Source: Bacteroidales bacterium
GTDB taxonomy: Bacteria; Bacteroidota; Bacteroidia; Bacteroidales; UBA932
DNA: 64,000 nt
Direction of reading: 5' to 3'
Assembly (NCBI GenBank): GCA_017399865.1
Contig: JAFQAT010000073.1
Location: 1 to 64,000 of the forward strand
The notes under the pieces are model-generated. The model saw only the letters and a program-made list of their open reading frames with translations. It did no database searches and was not told the origin of the DNA. A program made the translations under genes and the position numbers. Within the stretch, counting starts at the first letter, position 1; the number at the start of each line of letters is the position of its first letter. Below, in pieces: positions 1-7,937 of the stretch.

Positions 1-376
1 CTACAACCTCCTTAAGGTTAGCCTCGTACTCCTCAACGTTTGCACCCTCAGAAACGAGGTCAACATCGTGGAAGCAATAGTACTCGATACCCATCTTCTG
101 CATGAACTCGAATCCTGCGTCTACCTTATCCTTTGCTGCCTGTACAGGGCATGCAGCACCGTTCCATGGGAATGTCTTTGTTCCGCCGCCGAACTGGTCA
201 CCGCCCTCAGCGCAGAGTGTGTGCCACCAAGCCATAGCGAACTTGAGCCACTCGCTCATCTTCTTGCCAAGGATCACCTTGTTTGCGTCATAGTAACGGA
301 AAGCCATAGGATTCTTGCTCTCCTTTCCTTCGAACTGGATCTTGCCGATACCAGGGAAAAATTCTTTTGTAGCCAT
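1..376 (-). CDS. xylA: Xylose isomerase XylA, N-terminal part (3' end outside window)
   Basis: Converts D-xylose to D-xylulose in the cytoplasm. The visible 125 codons begin MATKEFFPGIGKIQFEGK, as in Bacteroides-type xylose isomerases. They contain the conserved runs AMAWWHTLCAEGGDQFGG and CFHDVD, and the His of the latter (about residue 103) is the catalytic base of the family. The ATG at 376 is the only reasonable start. The gene lies 35 bp downstream of xylB on the same strand, so the two should be one transcript. The C-terminal two thirds, including most metal ligands, lies beyond base 1. The family call is firm; intactness cannot be judged. Confidence 0.95.
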   Translation of the reverse strand, partial: MATKEFFPGIGKIQFEGKESKNPMAFRYYDANKVILGKKMSEWLKFAMAWWHTLCAEGGDQFGGGTKTFPWNGAACPVQAAKDKVDAGFEFMQKMGIEYYCFHDVDLVSEGANVEEYEANLKEVV

Positions 377-411
377 AATTTAAGTGAAATAAATAGTGTT
401 AGTTAGTATGA

Positions 412-1884
412 TTATAATCTTGATTTCCAAGTTTCGTATGCATCTGCATAAGCCTGTGCGTCAGCTGCAGAAGGTTCGATGACAGCAAGCTTCTCGAGGG
501 TCGCGAAGGCTTCCTTGTTGTCCTTGTAGATTCCTGCGCCGATACCTGCACCCTTTGCCGCACCGACAGAACCGTCTGTATCATAAAGGTCGATCACTGC
601 GCCTGTAACTCCTGCGAGGGTGTCACGGAAAATAGGGCTGAGGAACATGTTCGCATGGCCGGCGTGGATCTTGCTCACATTCATTCCCATCTGCTCCATG
701 ACTTCGATTCCGTACTTGAACGAGAACACGATGCCTTCCTGGGCTGCGCGGAGAAGATGCGACTTGTTGTGGACATTGAAGTTCACTCCATGGATAGAAG
801 CTCCGACTTCCTTGTTTTCGAGCATGCGCTCTGCACCGTTTCCGAAAGGAAGGATACTTACGCCTGCGCTTCCGATAGGAGCCTGTGCTGCAACGTCGTT
901 CATGTCTGCATATGAAATGCCTTCAGGAGCGACATTCCTCTTCATCCAAGAGTTGAGGATACCTGTACCGTTGATGCAGAGAAGGACTCCGAGACGGGTC
1001 TGTTCTGCAGTATGGTTCACATGTGCGAAAGTATTCACACGTGACTTAGGGTCATAGTTAACATCTCCGAGGACTCCGTAAACAACACCTGAAGTACCAG
1101 CTGTAGAAGCGATTTCACCAGGGTTGAACACGTTGAGCGAGAGAGCGTTGTTAGGCTGGTCGCCGCCGCGGTATGTGATAGGAGTGCCTTCTGCAAGACC
1201 GAGCTCGGCAGCAGCCGCTGCGCTTACCCTGCCCTGCTCCGAGAATGTAGGACGGATCTCAGGAATGAGCGAGCTGTCGATTCCATAATAGTCGAGAAGC
1301 ATCTTTGAAACGCAGTTCTCCTTGAAATCCCAGAACATTCCTTCAGAAAGGCCTGAAACGGTGGTGCAGATCTCGCCGCTGAGCTTCATGGCGATATAGT
1401 CGCCCGGAAGCATGATCTTAAATATCTTCGCATAGAGTTCAGGTTCATTCTCCTTTACCCAGGCGAGCTTTGATGCAGTGAAGTTGCCGGGAGAGTTGAG
1501 AAGATGCGAGAGGCAGTTCTCATGTCCGAGGGTATCGAACGCCTTCTGGCCGTATGGAACGGCGCGTGAGTCACACCAGATGATCGACGGACGGAGGACA
1601 TTCATATCCTTGTCTACGCATACAAGGCCATGCATCTGGTATGAGATACCGATAGCCTTGATGTCCTTAGGGTCTGCTCCTGAAGCGGCAAGAATGTCAG
1701 CGGTAGCCTGCTTGAGGTATTCCCACCAGGATCCCGGCTCCTGCTCTGCCCATCCCTTCTTTACAGCGATGATAGGGGCTTCTGACTTTGGATAGAATGC
1801 TGATGCAGCGCATTTTCCGCTTTCTGCATCCACGATGCTCGCCTTTACTGACGAACTTCCGATATCGTAACCTAATAGATACAT
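412..1884 (-). CDS. xylB: Xylulokinase XylB (FGGY kinase)
   Basis: Phosphorylates D-xylulose with ATP, giving xylulose 5-phosphate for the pentose phosphate pathway. The 490-residue length is normal. The N-terminal ATPase fold starts LLGYDIGSSSVKASIVD, the substrate motif SYQMHG is at about 81-86, and the catalytic Asp is in YRGGDQPNN at about 242. The FGGY C-terminal half follows, with EGIVFSFKYGIEVM and GGA-type turns. It precedes xylA in the same direction and follows the Nudix regulator gene. A TAATTTTG element 35 bp upstream suggests its own promoter. Xylulokinase is preferred over other FGGY kinases because of the xylA neighbour and the QMHG motif. Confidence 0.93.
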   Translation of the reverse strand: MYLLGYDIGSSSVKASIVDAESGKCAASAFYPKSEAPIIAVKKGWAEQEPGSWWEYLKQATADILAASGADPKDIKAIGISYQMHGLVCVDKDMNVLRPSIIWCDSRAVPYGQKAFDTLGHENCLSHLLNSPGNFTASKLAWVKENEPELYAKIFKIMLPGDYIAMKLSGEICTTVSGLSEGMFWDFKENCVSKMLLDYYGIDSSLIPEIRPTFSEQGRVSAAAAAELGLAEGTPITYRGGDQPNNALSLNVFNPGEIASTAGTSGVVYGVLGDVNYDPKSRVNTFAHVNHTAEQTRLGVLLCINGTGILNSWMKRNVAPEGISYADMNDVAAQAPIGSAGVSILPFGNGAERMLENKEVGASIHGVNFNVHNKSHLLRAAQEGIVFSFKYGIEVMEQMGMNVSKIHAGHANMFLSPIFRDTLAGVTGAVIDLYDTDGSVGAAKGAGIGAGIYKDNKEAFATLEKLAVIEPSAADAQAYADAYETWKSRL

Positions 1885-1918
1885 GTTGTTAGTTTTAGTG
1901 ATTCTTAATATATCAATG

Positions 1919-1926
1919 CAAAATTA
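1919..1926 (-). promoter_or_regulatory. Probable xylB -7 promoter element
   Basis: On the minus strand this reads TAATTTTG, matching the Bacteroidota -7 consensus TAnnTTTG, 35 bp before the xylB ATG. No clear -33 TTTG lies at the usual spacing. The surrounding 1885-2013 gap is AT-rich and is where an operator for the adjacent Nudix regulator would be expected; none was identified with confidence. Confidence 0.5.
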
Positions 1927-2013
1927 AGAAAAGATGCAATAGTTTGAAAACTTTGTACCAAAAATACGCTAAGTCCTTTCAGAAAGAGCTACTGGTCAAC
2001 AAATTAACAAACA

Positions 2014-2751
2014 TTAAATCGTAAAGAATTTTACGACATCCAGTTTCTTCTTTCCAATTGCAGCCTTGTTGACAGAGTACAGACGCGCAGGTTTATGGTT
2101 CACATTCTTCTCTATCTCCCCCGTTTCGACCAGAATGCCGGAAGCGAAAAGCTTCTTGCGGAAGTTACGGTTGTCGATCTCTATTCCGAAGACAGCTTCG
2201 AGAAGATTCTGGAGCTGTCGCACAGTAAACTTCCTGGGCAGGAGCTGGAAGGCGATCGGCGACCAGAGGATATCCTTCTGCAGGACCGTAAGGGCATCGG
2301 AAAGGATGTCCATATGGTCCATTATCAGGTTATGGATATCATCGACATTCATCCATACCGCACCCTGGGATCTGGTGTAGTTCATCATGCCCTTGTCCAG
2401 CTTGACAAGGGCATAATAGCCTACGGTCACGACCCTGACCGTATGGATTCCATGATACTTCCCTATCCAGTCGAGCTCGGACTCGTCGACTCGCTTGGGG
2501 TCGGAAAAGATCGTCGTCTGCTTGAGATATATGTCCTTGAGTCCGGTACTGCCGGCAAGCACCCTGGCTGCCGCTTCCGGAAGGGTCTCGTTCTCCCTGA
2601 TCATGGCTCCGGGCAGCTTAAGCTCCTTGTCATGGTACAGAGGATCCGCGGTACGCCTTCTTACAAGCAGCACCTTAATATTGACTCCGTCAAATCCGAA
2701 GATCACGCAATCTACGGAAATGGCGGAGTTGGTCTGTACGTTCGGATTCAT
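2014..2751 (-). CDS. Nudix-fold transcriptional regulator (NrtR/AraR type) of the pentose genes
   Basis: A 245-residue protein with an N-terminal Nudix domain (about 10-150) and a C-terminal winged-helix segment (FTVRQLQNLLEAVFGIEID onward, about 165-245). In the Nudix box region (GAMIRENETLPEAAARVLAGSTGL) the catalytic glutamates of the REUxEE core are replaced, so it probably binds a ligand and does not hydrolyse it. Regulators of this architecture control arabinose and related pentose genes in Bacteroides (AraR). Its position directly before xylB-xylA suggests xylose or a derivative as effector; that is inference. It begins 3 bp after the GH95 stop codon, so it is probably also the last gene of the upstream glycosidase operon. 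Confidence 0.82.
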   Translation of the reverse strand: MNPNVQTNSAISVDCVIFGFDGVNIKVLLVRRRTADPLYHDKELKLPGAMIRENETLPEAAARVLAGSTGLKDIYLKQTTIFSDPKRVDESELDWIGKYHGIHTVRVVTVGYYALVKLDKGMMNYTRSQGAVWMNVDDIHNLIMDHMDILSDALTVLQKDILWSPIAFQLLPRKFTVRQLQNLLEAVFGIEIDNRNFRKKLFASGILVETGEIEKNVNHKPARLYSVNKAAIGKKKLDVVKFFTI

Positions 2752-2754
2752 TTC

Positions 2755-5226
2755 TTACTGTGCAATAAACACATATTCCTTTCCGGCAACTGTAGGCACA
2801 TCGTAAAGATATGTATCGGCAACCGGGAGCATTTCCAGAGCAGCTTCCTTCGAAATAATAGGGGATGCCACTTCCTGGACTGTGAAATATGGATTAGGAT
2901 TAGCGCCCTGAGCCTCCGGAAGGGCCTTGCCGTTCTTCATGGCAAGGGCTTCTTCCGACCTTAGGCGGAGGTTTCCGCCAAGGGTCGACCTGACCTTCAG
3001 CAATGTAACTTTTCCGTCCTTCCATTCGATGTCGACGACAAAGCCGCCTCTTGCAACAAGACCGATGACCTTGCCGTCCTTCCATCTGTCAGGAACCGAA
3101 GGCAGAACATGGACAGCGCCGTCATGACTCTGAAGCATCATCTCGGCGATTCCTGCCGCACATCCGAAGTTTCCGTCTATCTGGAAAGGAGGATGGGCAT
3201 CGAAGAGGTTCGGATATGTTCCGCCCTTGCCCCAGAAGCCTGTGCTTCCTGCCGGGCTCAGCTGGTCTGTGATAAGCTTGTATGCCCTGTTTCCGTCGAG
3301 GAGTCGCGCCCAGAGGCATACCTTCCAGCCCATTGACCATCCTGTCGCAGGGTCGCCGCGATAGTTGAGCGAGTTGCGTGCTGCGGCAAAGAGTTCCGGA
3401 GTCCTCCAAGGAGATATCTGGTTGCCTGGGAAAAGGCCGTAAAGATGTGACACATGCCTGTGGTGGTCATCCGGATTATCCCAGTCATACATCCATTCCT
3501 GGAGCTGCGCATGCTTTCCGATCTGCATCGGAGCCATCTTCGATTTCAGGACTTCAAGGCTGTCGGCGAATTCCGCATCCTGACCCAAGATGGAAGAAGC
3601 TGTGATAAGGTTGGTGAAGAGTTCTGACACCATCCGGTTGTCCATGGTGGTTCCGGCACATACCGTGACATCGCCGGGATCGCGCATGAATGCGTTTTCC
3701 GGCGAGTTGGAAGGTGCGACCACCATCCATCCATGCTCCGGTTCTTCGATCATGAAGTCGACAAAGAATTCGGCAGCTCCCTTCATCACCGGATAGACTT
3801 CGGCGAGGAAGGCATTGTCTCCGGTGTGGAGATAATGTTCCCAAAGATGGCGGCAGAACCATGCGCCGCCTGTCGGCCACATGCCCGACGCCGCGAAATC
3901 TACCGGACCGGTGATCCTCCAGATATCGGTATTGTGATGAAGGACCCATCCGCGTGCACCATACATGGTCTTCGCAGTAGCCGCGCCGGTCTGTGCGACT
4001 TCCTTTACCATGGTCATGAACGGCTCATGGAGTTCCGAAAGGTTCGTCACTTCAGCAGGCCAGTAGTTCATCTCGACATTGATGTTCGTTGTGTACTTGC
4101 TGTCCCATGCAGGGTTCAGGCCTTCTGCCCATATGCCCTGAAGGTTGGCAGGCTGTCCGCCGGGCTGCGAGCTGCAGATAAGGAGATAGCGTCCAAACTG
4201 GAAATACAGTTCGACCAGCTGCGGATCGTCCCCGCCTGCAAACTCCCTTACCCTGACATCTGTCGTCGCAGATGCAGCAGCGGTCGTTCCGAGATCGAGA
4301 TCTACGCGATTGAAATACTTCTGATACTCCTTCACATGAGCCTTTCTCATAGCCGCATATGTCTTTGCAGACGCAGCATCCAGGATTTCCTTTGCTTCCA
4401 TCTCCGGATCGGCATCAAGGGTCTTGTAATCGGTGAAGTTCGTACCTGTAGAAATCAGCACATACGCCTCGTCGGCACCTTCAAGCGAAAGACTTTCTGA
4501 CGATTCAGAGAGCGAGCCGCCTTTATGGATGACCCTTGCGCGGGTGACGAAGTTCACCTTGCCGGCGAGGCCTTCATGGTCTCCGGCACGTCCCCGCAGC
4601 ACGACATCACCGTCTTCCACTGTAACAGAATGGGACTTATGCGGAGAAGTGAAAGAAGCATTGAAGGAAATCTTTCCCTTCCCTGAAGCGGAGAGTTTCA
4701 CAGCCACCACATCATCTGCAAATGCAGTCATCACTTCCCTGTCATAGACAGTTCCGCCGGCCGTATATCTTACTGACGCGGTCGCATCAGATATGTCGAG
4801 ATCGCGATAATAATCCGAATACTCCTCATGGCCAGGGAATTCCATGATGAAATCACCCACTGCCTGATATGGCATTCCGTGATTGACCCTGTAGAATATC
4901 TTCTGATCCACCATGTCCTGGGCCGCCCTGTACCTGCCGTCGAAGATCAGTTCGCGGATCCGATCCAATGCGCCTTCCTCAATATTCGGATTGGCGTTGC
5001 TGTTAGGCTGACCGGCCCATACAGTCTCTTCATTAAGCTGGAGCTTTTCCATCGAAGGGTCTCCGAAAACCATGGCACCCAGTCTGCCGTTGCCGACAGG
5101 CAGAGCCTCCACCCAGCGTTCAGCCGGTTCGTCATACCATAGTTTCAGGTCATCATACGAAGCGTTTTCATTGCAGCATGAGCATGCAAGCGCCAGGATC
5201 ACAAATGAATTCAGAAGCTTTTTCAT
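2755..5226 (-). CDS. GH95 alpha-L-fucosidase, lipoprotein
   Basis: Expected to remove alpha-1,2-linked fucose (or galactose in some members), here most likely from fucosylated xyloglucan side chains. The 823 residues start with a lipoprotein signal (ALACSCC) and then the GH95 N-terminal domain (ERWVEALPVGNGRLGAMVFG). The catalytic (alpha/alpha)6 barrel follows, with INVEMNYWPAE holding the conserved Asn pair, DHHRHVSHLYGLFPG, and FQIDGNFG, whose Asp is a catalytic-site residue in the family. A C-terminal beta domain ends the protein. It follows GH2 after a 35 bp gap that contains a TAcaTTTG element. Substrate is inferred from the neighbouring GH31, GH2 and GH5. Confidence 0.9.
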   Translation of the reverse strand: MKKLLNSFVILALACSCCNENASYDDLKLWYDEPAERWVEALPVGNGRLGAMVFGDPSMEKLQLNEETVWAGQPNSNANPNIEEGALDRIRELIFDGRYRAAQDMVDQKIFYRVNHGMPYQAVGDFIMEFPGHEEYSDYYRDLDISDATASVRYTAGGTVYDREVMTAFADDVVAVKLSASGKGKISFNASFTSPHKSHSVTVEDGDVVLRGRAGDHEGLAGKVNFVTRARVIHKGGSLSESSESLSLEGADEAYVLISTGTNFTDYKTLDADPEMEAKEILDAASAKTYAAMRKAHVKEYQKYFNRVDLDLGTTAAASATTDVRVREFAGGDDPQLVELYFQFGRYLLICSSQPGGQPANLQGIWAEGLNPAWDSKYTTNINVEMNYWPAEVTNLSELHEPFMTMVKEVAQTGAATAKTMYGARGWVLHHNTDIWRITGPVDFAASGMWPTGGAWFCRHLWEHYLHTGDNAFLAEVYPVMKGAAEFFVDFMIEEPEHGWMVVAPSNSPENAFMRDPGDVTVCAGTTMDNRMVSELFTNLITASSILGQDAEFADSLEVLKSKMAPMQIGKHAQLQEWMYDWDNPDDHHRHVSHLYGLFPGNQISPWRTPELFAAARNSLNYRGDPATGWSMGWKVCLWARLLDGNRAYKLITDQLSPAGSTGFWGKGGTYPNLFDAHPPFQIDGNFGCAAGIAEMMLQSHDGAVHVLPSVPDRWKDGKVIGLVARGGFVVDIEWKDGKVTLLKVRSTLGGNLRLRSEEALAMKNGKALPEAQGANPNPYFTVQEVASPIISKEAALEMLPVADTYLYDVPTVAGKEYVFIAQ

Positions 5227-5246
5227 AATCTTGTATGTTAGAATTA

Positions 5247-5254
5247 CAAATGTA
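5247..5254 (-). promoter_or_regulatory. Possible internal -7 element before the GH95 gene
   Basis: The minus strand reads TACATTTG, fitting TAnnTTTG, in the 35 bp gap between the GH2 stop and the GH95 ATG, 21 bp before the ATG. No TTTG-like -33 is visible, so this may be chance or a weak internal promoter. Confidence 0.3.
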
Positions 5255-5261
5255 ATAAAAT

Positions 5262-7802
5262 TTATCTTGTCTTGAAAGTCACTGAAGCCGGTTCCAGCCC
5301 TTCCGAAACAGCCTTGAGCACCGTCTTTCCAGGCTTGTCAGCCTGTAGCACGACAAGACACTTGCCGTAGAAGGCCTTTCTCTTGCTGTCCTTGAAGCGC
5401 TCCATAGAAACAGGACTGCCGTTATCTACTCCGGCAATGAAAGCTGACTCGCCGTCAAGTTCAAACTCGACAAGATTGTCTGCCCATGGGCATAGATTGC
5501 CTTCAGCATCATGAATCTCTACCGAAACAAAGACAAGAGCGTCGTCCTGCGCCGATTCTCCATATACATCAGCCTTCAGGACGATCTTTGCCGGCTCCCC
5601 TGCCGTGCGGATCTTCCTGCGGCCCACTTCCCTGCCGTTCTTTCTGGCTACGACCTCAACCGCACCCGGGCGATAGACCACCCTCCATGAAGCATGAAGC
5701 ACATCATCAGTCTTCGAGCGCACACCCTGCGACTGGCCGTTGACGAAAAGTTCGACTTCGTCAGCATTGTTATAGTAGCACCACATGTCGACTTCCTGAC
5801 CTTCTTCCCAGTTCCAATGCGGGAAAAGATGGAGGACATCCTTTTCAGTCCACTCGGACTGATACAGGTAATACACATCCTTAGGGAAGCCGGCAAGGTC
5901 AACGATGCCGAAATACGAGCTGCGGGCAGGCCATCCGTATGGAGTCGGTTCTCCGATGTAGTCGAATCCTGTCCATATGAACTGTCCGCTGACGAAATCA
6001 TTGTCTCGTATGAGCTTGAGGGTCTCCTCGTGGGTGCTTCCCCATGGAACATGGCAGTTCTCATATGACGAGCATGAGAAGGAGTCATCATGGAACGGTA
6101 TGTCCCAGCGCTCGGGCCATATGAACATCTGATCGCTAGGCATACGGTAGTAGCCACGGGTCATAAGCGCCGAGTTGCTCTCCGTGATGATGAAAGGCAT
6201 CCCGGGGAAATTCTTCGGCACGTCAGCCACATTCGCGTTATGGTAGTTGAAGCCGATCATGTCAAGGGCCCCGCTGCGGAACAGATGGTTGCCTGGAGCA
6301 GGTTCATTGCATCCTGCCGTTATCGGTCTGGTCGGATCAAGTTCACGGACCATGTCCGCAAGTTTCTTTGTCAGAAGAGAATTCACGCTCATCTCCTCAC
6401 CTTCCGCCGACAGCATATCCGGCGAATGGCCGAAATTGAGGATAAGGTTGGCCTCTGCCAGGCTCAATGTATCCGCATCTGCATGCGACCACTGTTCCAG
6501 CACCTCGTTTCCGATGCTCCACATCATGATGGAAGGATGGTTGCGGTCACGGACGATGAAATCGGTCAGGTCACGCTCATGCCATTCGTTGAAATATCTC
6601 GAATAGTCGTGGGCGGTCTTCTTCTTGCGCCACATGTCGAATGCCTCGTCCTGGACGATGAATCCCAGCTCGTCGCAAAGGTCAAGGAGCTGTGGAGCAG
6701 GAGGATTGTGAGATGTACGGATAGCGTTGCATCCCATATCCCTGAGGATTTCCAGCTGTCGTCTGGCGGCATTTATGTTGAATGCCGCGCCAAGACATCC
6801 GAAGTCATGATGGAGGCACACTCCGTTGATCTTCATCGGTCTGCCATTCAGCGAAAATCCCTCATACGGGCTGAAGAGAAAATGTCTCAAGCCTGTACGG
6901 GTTTCCACACGGTCAAGTATGGTACCGTCAGCATCTTCAATTTCAGTCACCAATGTATACAGATACGGATCGTCAATATCCCAAAGATGAGGACGTGAGA
7001 CCTCAACCATCTGTTCCATGTCTTCTGTTTCTCCTATAGTGCAGCTGTCCTCCTTCATGCCCGCTACCCTGCCGTCCGCATCAAGAACGGTCTGACGGAC
7101 GACGACTTTCTGTCCGGCATCACCTTCAGTAAGGACATTGGTCTGAACGAAGAAAAAGCCTGCATCAAGCTTTCCGAGTCCGTCCTGGTCCTCTTCAGGT
7201 AGATACCTCAGACGGGATACGGCATAAACGCCGTTCGGAGCGACGCGGACGCTTCCTGTCTTTGTCATCCAGACATTTCTGTAGATTCCGCAGCCGGAAT
7301 ACCAGCGGGAATTCGGCTGCTCGGCATTGTCTACGCGCACGGCTATCACATTCGGTTCTTCCCATTTCAGAAGCGGCGTAATGTCATATCCGAACGAGAT
7401 GTAGCCGTAAGGTCTTACGCCAAGGCTCTCACCGTTGACAAAGACCTCTGCATTCATATACACGCCATCGAAATCAATCCTCCAAAGCTTGTCGGAATCG
7501 GCCGATGAAGGCACAAAGGTCTTTCTGTACCATCCGATTCCTCCCGGCAGGGCACCGCCGCCGGTTCCGGACGGATTGTCTATGCTGAAATCCCCTTCCA
7601 CAGCCCAGTCGTGCGGAAGATCAAGCTTACGCCATCCGCTGTCATCAAACTCAGGAGAAGCCGCTTCCGGCACATCCCCAAGCTGGAATCTCCATCCGTC
7701 ATTGAAATCCGCCTTCTCCCTCGGTGAAGTCACGCTACCGCATCCGCACAGCATCACGACAGCTGTCAAAGCCATCATTAAGATATGATGAAACTTATAC
7801 AT
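5262..7802 (-). CDS. GH2 beta-galactosidase, lipoprotein
   Basis: An exo-glycosidase expected to take terminal beta-galactose from side chains. The 846 residues begin with a lipoprotein signal peptide (MLCGC, Cys about 21). The GH2 sugar-binding jelly roll follows (about 30-180, with the hallmark NSRWYSGCGIYRNVW), then an Ig-like domain and the TIM barrel. The acid/base Glu is in MWSIGNEV (about 433) and the nucleophile Glu in PFIITESN (about 541). Additional Ig-like domains end the protein. It lies between GH31 and GH95 in one direction, as beta-galactosidases do in xyloglucan loci. The family is certain; the galactosyl specificity is inferred from context and the barrel motifs. Confidence 0.9.
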   Translation of the reverse strand: MYKFHHILMMALTAVVMLCGCGSVTSPREKADFNDGWRFQLGDVPEAASPEFDDSGWRKLDLPHDWAVEGDFSIDNPSGTGGGALPGGIGWYRKTFVPSSADSDKLWRIDFDGVYMNAEVFVNGESLGVRPYGYISFGYDITPLLKWEEPNVIAVRVDNAEQPNSRWYSGCGIYRNVWMTKTGSVRVAPNGVYAVSRLRYLPEEDQDGLGKLDAGFFFVQTNVLTEGDAGQKVVVRQTVLDADGRVAGMKEDSCTIGETEDMEQMVEVSRPHLWDIDDPYLYTLVTEIEDADGTILDRVETRTGLRHFLFSPYEGFSLNGRPMKINGVCLHHDFGCLGAAFNINAARRQLEILRDMGCNAIRTSHNPPAPQLLDLCDELGFIVQDEAFDMWRKKKTAHDYSRYFNEWHERDLTDFIVRDRNHPSIMMWSIGNEVLEQWSHADADTLSLAEANLILNFGHSPDMLSAEGEEMSVNSLLTKKLADMVRELDPTRPITAGCNEPAPGNHLFRSGALDMIGFNYHNANVADVPKNFPGMPFIITESNSALMTRGYYRMPSDQMFIWPERWDIPFHDDSFSCSSYENCHVPWGSTHEETLKLIRDNDFVSGQFIWTGFDYIGEPTPYGWPARSSYFGIVDLAGFPKDVYYLYQSEWTEKDVLHLFPHWNWEEGQEVDMWCYYNNADEVELFVNGQSQGVRSKTDDVLHASWRVVYRPGAVEVVARKNGREVGRRKIRTAGEPAKIVLKADVYGESAQDDALVFVSVEIHDAEGNLCPWADNLVEFELDGESAFIAGVDNGSPVSMERFKDSKRKAFYGKCLVVLQADKPGKTVLKAVSEGLEPASVTFKTR

Positions 7803-7830
7803 AGCACTAATAACATTAATAAATATACAT

Positions 7831-7934
7831 TTCCGGGGTAGCTGTTGTACGGAATTGGCATTCTGCCACCCCCGGCTAGGGGGAGGGACCCACGGAGTGG
7901 GAGGGGGCCAATGGAGTACTCAGTTACCCCGGAA
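7831..7934. repeat. MITE-like palindromic intergenic element
   Basis: A 104 bp block fills most of the gap between the GH2 and GH31 genes. It is bounded by 14 bp inverted repeats with one mismatch (7831-7844 and 7921-7934, reading TTCCGGGGTA on the left). Nested inside are a shorter inverted pair (ATTGGC near 7855, GCCAAT near 7908) and a C- and G-rich core. The right arm ends 3 bp before the GH31 stop codon. It would fold into a long hairpin in RNA. It carries no ORF and looks unlike the rest of the window. No second copy was seen here. Confidence 0.6.
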
Positions 7935-7937
7935 TGA

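Noticed and set aside
2020..2035. Short palindrome CGTAAA-GAAT-TTTACG as a terminator.
   Set aside because: It lies within the last codons of the Nudix gene, has a short AT-rich stem and no U-run.
2095..2964. Plus-strand open frame of 289 codons.
   Set aside because: It covers the complement of the Nudix regulator and the GH95 end, both clear genes with family motifs.
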